A program made the position numbers and the translations under genes. A stretch of DNA of 12,587 nt from Candidatus Babeliales bacterium (GTDB taxonomy: Bacteria; Babelota; Babeliae; Babelales; JANWKD01): contig JANWKD010000011.1 in NCBI GenBank assembly GCA_025451595.1, positions 1 through 12,587 on the forward strand, read 5' to 3'. Under the pieces are notes generated by a model that was not told where the DNA came from, ran no database searches, and worked only from the letters and a program-made list of their open reading frames with translations. Positions 7,760 through 12,587 of the stretch are shown here, piece after piece (the stretch's first letter is position 1; every line of letters begins with the position of its first letter).

Positions 7760-7969
7760 ATGATAAGAAAGCTATTCATACCGACCATCTTATGCATTGT
7801 TACAGCTCAAATAGACTGCTCAATAAAAGAAAAAATAACCAAATCAGCTGAAAAAATCACCACATTACGTCAAGACGTTAAATCAGGTAAAGATTTACAG
7901 AACACCCAAGAAATTTGTGGGGGAAGCAATTGCTGCGGTAATTCATGTGGTAGATGTGGCAAAGATTAA
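7760..7969 (+). CDS. small exported Cys-rich peptide
   Basis: A 69-residue protein with an excellent AAAGGAGAGG ribosome site upstream of its ATG. Residues 1-16 form a signal-like segment (MIRKLFIPTILCIVTA). A lysine-rich helical middle (21-45) follows, and then a compact tail with five Cys at 53, 58, 59, 63 and 66 (C-x4-CC-x3-C-x2-C) among Gly, Ser and Asn. Such a tail could bind a metal or form disulfides once exported. C20 follows QID, which is not a good lipobox, so a lipoprotein is unlikely. I do not recognise the family. The strong ribosome site, the signal peptide and a shape quite unlike a random ORF support a real gene. A perfect inverted repeat follows its stop by 21 bases. Confidence 0.68.
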   Translation: MIRKLFIPTILCIVTAQIDCSIKEKITKSAEKITTLRQDVKSGKDLQNTQEICGGSNCCGNSCGRCGKD

Positions 7970-7990
7970 ATCACTAAAACCTTTTTAAGT

Positions 7991-8030
7991 TAACTGCAAA
8001 TAAGTGTATAAGTATTCTTATTTGCAGTTA
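7991..8030 (+). repeat. perfect 14-bp inverted repeat between two plus-strand genes
   Basis: TAACTGCAAATAAG (7991-8004) and its exact complement CTTATTTGCAGTTA (8017-8030) flank a 12-base loop. It starts 21 bases after the Cys-rich peptide stop and ends 8 bases before the next ATG, which has no ribosome site of its own. It lacks a U-run, so it is not a standard terminator. It could be an RNA hairpin that controls translation of the downstream gene, a processing or stabilising structure, or a dimeric protein operator. Confidence 0.7.
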
Positions 8031-8038
8031 TTACAAAT

Positions 8039-8545
8039 ATGAATATTAAACTCAAAATAACAATTTTATCATCATCTTTATTCCTACTCGCAGTTTTAGC
8101 CTATCTACGTATATATTCAAGACAATTCGAAACTGATGAAGTTTTGATGAGCAATATTATGAATTATTCGATGATAAACGTAGTAAAACGCTGTCAAAAA
8201 GACTTCGGTTACAATGACGATGATATGATTATGCTTGAGCGTGAATTAAAACGCTATCTGATTTTGTGCGCAATTAAAGAAAATGCAAATACTTCGGTGA
8301 ACATGTATAGCACTGATGTTGATAATCTTTGGCATTCTTTCATCTTATTTACTAAAGAATATGCCAATTTTTGCAATAAAAATGCCCGGCATTTTATACA
8401 CCATACACCACGCGTGAATGAAACGATAACACCTGAAGAATTGCAAGAATCTCGAAAAGCTTTTCGCGCGTTTATAGAAACGTATGAAAAAATTTTTAAA
8501 GAAGAAATTCATCCAATTTGGCTTTTAGATCGATGCCCCGTTTAG
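8039..8545 (+). CDS. membrane-anchored protein with GRDP-like WH/HH motifs
   Basis: A 168-residue protein. Residues 7-23 form one membrane helix, and the rest is probably outside the cytoplasmic face. From about residue 66 it follows a pattern I know from the glycine-rich-domain-containing-protein-like family (PF07173-type): KRYLILCA, then VDNLWHSFILFTKEYANFC (94-112), then FIHHTP (119-124) and a final YEKIF...IHPIW. In such proteins W98-H99 and H121-H122 are the near-invariant residues and may bind a metal; their biochemical role is not established. No Shine-Dalgarno site precedes the ATG; the hairpin stem ends 8 bases upstream instead. The gene may be expressed with the Cys-rich peptide 69 bases before it. 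Family resemblance is from memory and moderately secure; function is unknown. Confidence 0.68.
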   Translation: MNIKLKITILSSSLFLLAVLAYLRIYSRQFETDEVLMSNIMNYSMINVVKRCQKDFGYNDDDMIMLERELKRYLILCAIKENANTSVNMYSTDVDNLWHSFILFTKEYANFCNKNARHFIHHTPRVNETITPEELQESRKAFRAFIETYEKIFKEEIHPIWLLDRCPV

Positions 8546-8563
8546 TGTAAATATCGTCTTATC

Positions 8564-8607
8564 CTTAATGGCAATTATTTTAATAATTAAGCAAATTTTT
8601 TTAAAAA
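8564..8607 (+). terminator. candidate AT-rich terminator after the WH/HH gene
   Basis: AATTATT-TT-AATAATT (8573-8588) is a perfect 7-bp stem, alternatively paired through CTTAAT/ATTAAG (8564-8569 with 8586-8591). It is followed by a seven-base T-run near 8596-8602. The stem has no G-C pairs in the inner part, so it would be weak. It lies 28 bases after the stop codon at 8545. Confidence 0.3.
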
Positions 8608-8671
8608 AGATAAACACACAAACGTCGGGCATGACGCCGTCTAAAAAAACTGTTTTAAAGAGCTTTATTTT

Positions 8672-9541
8672 TCAAGATTTATTTTTATGAGCTTTAAATA
8701 CAAGAAGCGGTAGTGCATAATAAATACCATTTTTCTGAGCATCAATTTTGTTTACATAGGTATCGATTATTTCATGCAAAAATTCATTATGCTGTATGGT
8801 ATCGACATTTAATCGTTTCAAAGATGATTTAAATAATGGTTTCAACCAATTCAACAAATGTTTTTGATGAGAAAAATAATAAGTTTCCTCTCCTTTAATA
8901 AATTCATAGCTTAAACCAGCGTTTGCAAATAACCTCTTATATTTCATCACATCATCTTCTTGCATTCTATTATTTATATTTCGTTTTGCCTGAAGGTTCA
9001 ATAAATTTCGTTTGTGAGCAACTTCCATAAATGAAATCATCATAGCGTTATTATCATTTTTAATACTAACAGATCCAATAAATTGACCATCGGGTTTCAT
9101 ACTTTGTGCAATTGCACATAAGGCCTGTTGCTTCTGATCCTCTTCGATCCAATGTATACACAATGAGGAAAATATTAAATCATATGTTTCTTTTTCTTTT
9201 AATTGGGTAACATCAATCACTTCAAAGACAAGATTATTAAACACTTCTTTATGTTCGTTTGCATAATCAATCATATTTTTTTTTGCATCAATTCCTTTTA
9301 TTTGAGCAGCATATTTTGCCAACTGCTCTGTAACTCGCCCAGTGCCACAACCAACATCCAGAACGTTCATTTCTTTGCTTAACAAAAGAGGTTTTACCGA
9401 ATTTTCAATAATTTTCATAGCGATTTGATATTGCGGTTCAGAATCTTCCTTATACTGAGTACCATCCCAAAAATAGACATGCATACAATAGAGAGATGAA
9501 TAGAATAAACATATAATGAATAGAGGGGATTTAGAAATCAT
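8672..9541 (-). CDS. class I SAM-dependent methyltransferase with signal peptide
   Basis: A 289-residue protein. Motif I is complete (VLDVGCGTG, 60-68). An acidic residue that would contact the SAM ribose follows (D85 in GIDAKK), then D110 in motif III and YDLIFSSLCIHWI (120-132) as motif IV. The WDGTQYKEDSEPQ segment before motif I (25-37) resembles the substrate-side lid of trans-aconitate and juvenile-hormone-acid methyltransferases, suggesting a small carboxylic acid substrate; this is inference. Unusually, residues 1-19 form a hydrophobic signal-like segment ending in LYC, followed by Met20. The AAGGAG ribosome site is 7 bases before the first ATG and none precedes Met20, so the long form appears real. 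It is separated from the toxin operon upstream by a terminator-like hairpin. Confidence 0.85.
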   Translation of the reverse strand: MISKSPLFIICLFYSSLYCMHVYFWDGTQYKEDSEPQYQIAMKIIENSVKPLLLSKEMNVLDVGCGTGRVTEQLAKYAAQIKGIDAKKNMIDYANEHKEVFNNLVFEVIDVTQLKEKETYDLIFSSLCIHWIEEDQKQQALCAIAQSMKPDGQFIGSVSIKNDNNAMMISFMEVAHKRNLLNLQAKRNINNRMQEDDVMKYKRLFANAGLSYEFIKGEETYYFSHQKHLLNWLKPLFKSSLKRLNVDTIQHNEFLHEIIDTYVNKIDAQKNGIYYALPLLVFKAHKNKS

Positions 9542-9584
9542 ACAGTTTCTCCTTTTTTAAGCAAAAATCATTTTGATTAATCTA

Positions 9585-9618
9585 CAAAAAAATAAACCGC
9601 GAGTAAAATGATAGCGGT
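9585..9618 (-). terminator. rho-independent terminator of the toxin-immunity unit
   Basis: Read on the minus strand, ACCGC (9614-9618) and GCGGT (9596-9600) form a GC-rich stem with a 13-base loop, followed directly by a T-rich tract (TTATTTTTTT). It lies after the immunity gene and the orphan repeat copy, and before the methyltransferase gene, as expected for the end of that transcript. Confidence 0.5.
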
Positions 9619-9635
9619 CAAAAAAAAGACCCAAT

Positions 9636-9691
9636 AAAATATATCTCAAATGCCATCACAATATAGTTCATGATACCAGCTACAATTTGCT
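9636..9691. repeat. 56-bp direct repeat, left (orphan) copy
   Basis: Identical over all 56 bases to 11902-11957 and in the same orientation, with mismatches immediately outside on both sides. In the right copy these bases are the 3' end of the AAA gene plus ten bases beyond its stop. Here they follow the immunity gene and encode the same C-terminal peptide without the rest of the AAA gene. The pair defines a 2,266-bp unit carrying the toxin and immunity genes. Confidence 0.95.
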
Positions 9692-9720
9692 AATTCGAAA
9701 ATTGCTTCCATTGTTTCCAT
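9646..9720 (-). pseudogene. orphan C-terminal remnant of the AAA gene
   Basis: A 24-codon open frame ending ANCSWYHELYCDGI and a TGA stop, exactly as the AAA gene ends at 11912. The ten codons before the repeat (ending AIFEL) differ from the AAA gene (ending STGKK), although both have an Ala-Ile pair some residues before the shared end. The frame is closed upstream by a TGA inside the end of the immunity gene, and no convincing ribosome site is seen. It is best read as a scar or the tail of a second AAA copy, not as a functional gene. Confidence 0.6.
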
Positions 9721-9731
9721 TGTTCTTGCAT

Positions 9732-10148
9732 TTATTTGTATCTTTCAGTATCAGATAAAACAGTATTAACGGCTTGCAAATAATTATTCCAAACCTCTTT
9801 ATTTACAAGATTATTATTGGAGTCAAAACGAGTATCATATAATATAACTATTACATCATCAAACCGTCCGTATACTGAATATAAAAATTCTCGCATTGCC
9901 AAAAAGGCCGTTTTAATTGTTATTTTATTATCTATTGTAGGTTCTTTTGAATAGTGCAAAATATCGTTTATTGCTTTATCCCAATCACTAGAAGCAGCAG
10001 GATCTCCTGTTCCTTCCCATAGTATACTTTGACTAATATCGCCCAATAACGAACCAATATCATTTGAATTGGTAACTTTATAATAAAACTGATCTACAAA
10101 TTCAATCATTACATCTAAAGCTTCTTGTCTTGTTAAAAGTCTTTCCAT
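9732..10148 (-). CDS. probable immunity protein of the upstream toxin
   Basis: A 138-residue, acidic, soluble protein without a signal peptide, starting 8 bases after the toxin stop. The toxin stop codon is embedded in this gene's ribosome site (TAAGGA), so translation is probably coupled. It appears to be two copies of one module. Residues 5-66 (LT-QEA--VM--F, then DIGSLLGDI, then DPA---DW-KAIN) align with 76-133 (IT--TAF-AM-EFL, DDVIVILYD, VW-NYLQAVN). Modules with EA--AM--F, a Leu-Gly-Asp-rich middle and DPA--DW are typical of immunity proteins next to CDI- and polymorphic-toxin genes, from memory and without a family name. Position, size and coupling strongly suggest that it neutralises the adjacent toxin in the cytoplasm. 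A direct test of binding is lacking. Confidence 0.72.
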   Translation of the reverse strand: MERLLTRQEALDVMIEFVDQFYYKVTNSNDIGSLLGDISQSILWEGTGDPAASSDWDKAINDILHYSKEPTIDNKITIKTAFLAMREFLYSVYGRFDDVIVILYDTRFDSNNNLVNKEVWNNYLQAVNTVLSDTERYK

Positions 10149-10156
10149 TTAATTCC

Positions 10157-11887
10157 TTATTTTCTTTTATTTTTACATAATCCAGTTTCAGGATCATAGG
10201 GTTGAGGAATATCATTTATTCCCGCATTTTTAACTTTATTATCTCTCACGCTTGCCCATATTTGTTTCCCATTAGCATTAATTCTTCCATACCATTGATT
10301 ATTATGCCTATCTGGACCTGCATAATTTTTTGGGTCATTTACAAGATCATTAATAATTTGCCTATTTTCAGGAGTGTCTTTTTGTATATGCCCCGGTGAT
10401 TCTCTGAAAATATGTTTTATATCGTTTATATTTTCTGAAATAGTTATTTTTACTTCTTGAGATTGATTTTCGAATTCTTGTCTAAAAATAAAGTCACTAA
10501 TTTTAGGAGGCTGAATTCCACCGCATCCGGGTTTGATTTCTAAAACTACCGGCTCAAAACATCCTCGAACAGGTTGTTGCAACGTAGGCGGTATGGAATT
10601 TACTAAAACTGAATCTTCAATTTTTGGTGGTTGAATATCACCGCAACCAGGTTTTCTTTCAGGCAAAGGGACAGGATTAAAACAACCGCGATTAGGCTCT
10701 TTTGTTGGATCTTCTTCCAATACATCACACAACAGCGGTTTATTTGTTTTTGAGTCTTTTAACCCTTTATTTTCTTTTCTTGAAAAATAGTAGAAACAAC
10801 TTTCTAAAAAAGTAGGTTCTGGACGTGAATAAAAGTTTAAAATTGATTTACCATTTTCATTAACGGTTAAGACAATTCCCTCATAACCACTTTTTCTTAA
10901 CTTTAATAGTTCATCAGGAGAATATATTTTATCAATTTTAAAATCAGGATCGTATTTATTTGAATAATCTAATAAAAAACCAAATTGAGGCACACAATCT
11001 TTGGCTGCATTATAAAATGCTTCTTCACGAGAAAATTCGCTACTATTATATTCAAAAACTTTATCTTTAATTGATTCAGTGGGAGTGACCGTATGATATC
11101 GGTGATATTCATCATCTGACTTTTGATGCCAAATTTTTTGATATCGATATTCATGTCGAAATGTGCCAGAAATTAACTTATAAGCGGTAAACCCTAATGC
11201 ACTAATAGCTAAACCAGCGACTACGGGAGGCAATGTAATTGGGTTAGAAATCGTTGCTTGAAAAATGCATATTCCAACAGAGGCTATTCCTACTGATGTT
11301 GGTTCAGTGTGAACCATTGGTAATGATTCTTTTATTCTGCTTACAATATTTTTATAATGAATTTTTAATTTTTCTCGCGAATCATGAGCAACAGATTTTA
11401 ATCCTTCATGAGCAGAAGCTTTAACTTCTTGACAATATTTTATCGTATTCGAACAAGCTACTTTTAACTGATTCTTTTTATTATGAAGCGCAAAACGTAT
11501 TTTCGATTTTTCATATTGATTTAAAGAAAAAACATACTTTGGACAAATTTGGGAAGTTGTTGCAATATAATTACTTTTCTGATCAACCTCTTCAAGATTT
11601 TTTGAGTTGATTTTTTGTAACAATTCGCATTCTATAAATGCCTCTTCCATTGATTCAAACTTTTCGCGAGATCGAATCGCCGATTCTGATTTAATGACGA
11701 CTTCGACCTCATCGCTTGTCGAGCTTATGCTTTCATCAGAATCAAAAGAATTAGATTTAATTGATGAATGACTCATTTTTAACTCAACAATATTGTTTTG
11801 AGTTAACAAAGAATCTTGATTATTCATTGAAAACAGAGAACTTATGAAGAGCAAAGAGGAGTAACTATTAATTTTAAAAAATTTCAT
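10157..11887 (-). CDS. exported polymorphic-toxin-like protein
   Basis: A 576-residue protein. It has a signal peptide at 1-20 (SSLLFISSLFS before Met21), a Ser/Asp/Glu-rich linker (38-70), a charged helical region (75-190) and two hydrophobic segments (about 196-214 and 218-240) that could span a membrane. A globular part follows (250-390), then two Cys-containing repeats (400-426, 441-466; RGCF...KPGCG.IQPPKI), and finally a C-terminal domain (493-571). The C-terminal domain runs FRESPGH, DTPENRQ, W532-Y533, R535, W544, VRDNKVKNAGIND and YDPETGL. This pattern is one I associate with C-terminal RNase-type toxin tips of CdiA- and Wap-like polymorphic toxins; H500, R509, R535 and R548 are candidate active residues. 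There are no CDI, Rhs or haemagglutinin repeats, so delivery must differ. The ribosome site is weak (ATAGG, 8 bases). It starts 24 bases after the AAA stop and is probably cotranscribed with it. Confidence 0.75.
   Translation of the reverse strand: MKFFKINSYSSLLFISSLFSMNNQDSLLTQNNIVELKMSHSSIKSNSFDSDESISSTSDEVEVVIKSESAIRSREKFESMEEAFIECELLQKINSKNLEEVDQKSNYIATTSQICPKYVFSLNQYEKSKIRFALHNKKNQLKVACSNTIKYCQEVKASAHEGLKSVAHDSREKLKIHYKNIVSRIKESLPMVHTEPTSVGIASVGICIFQATISNPITLPPVVAGLAISALGFTAYKLISGTFRHEYRYQKIWHQKSDDEYHRYHTVTPTESIKDKVFEYNSSEFSREEAFYNAAKDCVPQFGFLLDYSNKYDPDFKIDKIYSPDELLKLRKSGYEGIVLTVNENGKSILNFYSRPEPTFLESCFYYFSRKENKGLKDSKTNKPLLCDVLEEDPTKEPNRGCFNPVPLPERKPGCGDIQPPKIEDSVLVNSIPPTLQQPVRGCFEPVVLEIKPGCGGIQPPKISDFIFRQEFENQSQEVKITISENINDIKHIFRESPGHIQKDTPENRQIINDLVNDPKNYAGPDRHNNQWYGRINANGKQIWASVRDNKVKNAGINDIPQPYDPETGLCKNKRK
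10490..10690 (-). repeat. two tandem Cys/Pro repeats inside the toxin gene
   Basis: Coding for residues 400-426 and 441-466. Both read RGCF-P-V---KPGCG-IQPPKI, with Cys at 402/415 and 443/455. Spacing between equivalent residues is 40-41. They sit just before the toxin domain and look like a disulfide-stabilised stalk or linker. Confidence 0.75.
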
Positions 11888-11901
11888 TTATCATGCCTAT
11901 C

Positions 11902-11957
11902 AAAATATATCTCAAATGCCATCACAATATAGTTCATGATACCAGCTACAATTTGCT
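11902..11957. repeat. 56-bp direct repeat, right copy (3' end of the AAA gene)
   Basis: Identical to 9636-9691. It covers the last 14 sense codons and the TGA of the AAA gene (positions 11912-11957, about 46 bases) and ten bases after the stop, ending 14 bases before the toxin start codon at 11887. Confidence 0.95.
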
Positions 11958-12587
11958 TTCTTTCCGGTAGAATCAATTGCTTTGCGGATATAACGACATA
12001 AATGTTTATTGCAATTTTTAGCATCTGTATGACAATCAGCAAATTGTTTTAATAGTGAGGTGGTAGCTATATTTTCTAAATCACGATTAGAAAATGTAGG
12101 CTTTTCTGTATTATGTTCAGGATCTTTCTCTGTACGGTCAAGGACGATTGCAATTCGTTTTGCAAAATCATGCTCTAAGGTAACATTCCTGTCTTGAAAT
12201 AATTTCTTTATTAATTCTGTTCTTTGATCAACCGTTAAATCCTTAATTTCTGCAATGGCGCCACCAAATCTATCTTGAACTGCTGGATCCAAAGATTTTA
12301 AATCATTCGTTGCGGCAATAATGTACACATTGGGATTATTTTGTAACTCCTGCATTTCGGTCAACAGCGTTATTAATGTTGCGCGATGCTCATTGTGCGT
12401 ATTATCTTTTCTTCGTGTCCCGATAGCATCAATTTCATCAATAAAAATTAACAAGGGTTCATTGGTAGTTTTTGCGATTTCAAATGCTTGTCGAATTTTA
12501 CGAGACGATTCGCCGATATATTTGTCACCAAAAAATGATGCTGTAAATGATAGGTAGGCTATGCCTAATTCTTCGGCAATAACTTTA
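11912..12587 (-). CDS. AAA ATPase (FtsH/katanin-like core), N-terminus beyond window
   Basis: The frame stays open to the window edge, giving the last 224 residues. It begins inside the helix after Walker A (KVIAEELG). Then come a pore-loop-like FFGDKYIGESSRKIRQAF, Walker B LLIFIDEID, RRKD, sensor 1 IIAATND, the Arg-finger region VQDRFGGA, and a lid helix SNRDLENIATTSLL. The codon at 12454, the first possible start in the annotated open frame, is TTG inside Walker B and is not a true start. The protein ends about 60 residues after the lid, without an HExxH protease domain, so it is not an FtsH protease. Five Cys lie in the last 50 residues (AD-C, KN-C, HL-C, AN-C, LY-C), unusual for this fold. 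The toxin gene follows by 24 bases. Function of the pairing is unknown. Confidence 0.85.
   Translation of the reverse strand, partial: KVIAEELGIAYLSFTASFFGDKYIGESSRKIRQAFEIAKTTNEPLLIFIDEIDAIGTRRKDNTHNEHRATLITLLTEMQELQNNPNVYIIAATNDLKSLDPAVQDRFGGAIAEIKDLTVDQRTELIKKLFQDRNVTLEHDFAKRIAIVLDRTEKDPEHNTEKPTFSNRDLENIATTSLLKQFADCHTDAKNCNKHLCRYIRKAIDSTGKKANCSWYHELYCDGI

Noticed and set aside
7621..7851. Open frame of 76 codons on the plus strand overlapping the Cys-rich peptide gene
   Set aside because: It begins with GTG without a ribosome site, is AT-driven in composition, and overlaps a gene with a much better start and a signal peptide.
7760..7969. Lipoprotein, with Cys20 as the lipid anchor
   Set aside because: The residues before it (QID) do not fit a lipobox; Asp at -1 is not accepted by signal peptidase II.
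8623..8639. GC-rich 17-bp patch resembling part of a dispersed palindromic repeat
   Set aside because: Only a 4-bp stem forms, and it shows no similarity to the element in the ankyrin gene; too short to call.
10202..10399. 65-codon plus-strand open frame opposite the toxin tip
   Set aside because: It is antisense to the conserved C-terminal domain and lacks a ribosome site.
11912..12454. Start of the AAA protein at 12454
   Set aside because: The codon is TTG and falls inside the Walker B motif; the frame continues in conserved AAA sequence to the window edge.
11912..12587. FtsH protease
   Set aside because: There is no HExxH or protease domain after the AAA lid; the protein ends about 60 residues later.

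Overview
The window is AT-rich throughout (roughly one third G+C by eye) and carries short transcription units on both strands, most on the minus strand. It holds no rRNA, tRNA, CRISPR array or transposase. A Gram-negative cell plan is suggested by an outer-membrane-type beta-barrel protein ending in Phe and by many Sec-type signal peptides. A long exported ankyrin protein, a manganese/iron importer, a toxin with an immunity partner, and signal peptides whose predicted mature protein starts with Met together suggest a host-associated bacterium. Candidatus Dependentiae (TM6/Babeliae) is my best guess; this is inference, because no phylogenetic marker is present.

Layout. 1-1495 (minus): a tightly spaced operon of a LOG-type Rossmann protein, a VKOR-family disulfide-generating membrane protein, and a small exported protein cut by the window edge. 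1650-2549 (plus): a beta-barrel protein, converging with one base of spacing on a minus-strand gene (2551-2901) for a free-standing ribosomal L7/L12 C-terminal-type domain. 3105-4400 (plus): an Nramp/MntH transporter. 4435-6954 (minus): an 839-residue secreted ankyrin protein interrupted in frame by a GC-rich cluster of hairpins. 7101-7562 (minus): an exported protein I do not recognise. 7760-8545 (plus): a tiny Cys-rich exported peptide, then a membrane-anchored protein with WH...HH motifs, separated by a perfect 14-bp inverted repeat. 8672-9541 (minus): a class I methyltransferase that carries a signal peptide. 9636-12587 (minus): a partial AAA ATPase gene, then an exported polymorphic-toxin-like gene and a two-fold repeated immunity-like gene.

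The most striking structure is at the right end. The toxin and immunity genes lie between two identical 56-bp direct repeats, 2,266 bp apart. One copy is the 3' end of the AAA gene and the other is an orphan copy of the same C-terminal coding sequence just after the immunity gene. This looks like a cassette that can be gained or lost by recombination at the 3' end of the AAA gene, followed by a plausible terminator. The VKOR protein may supply disulfides to the several exported Cys-containing products seen here; that link is inference.
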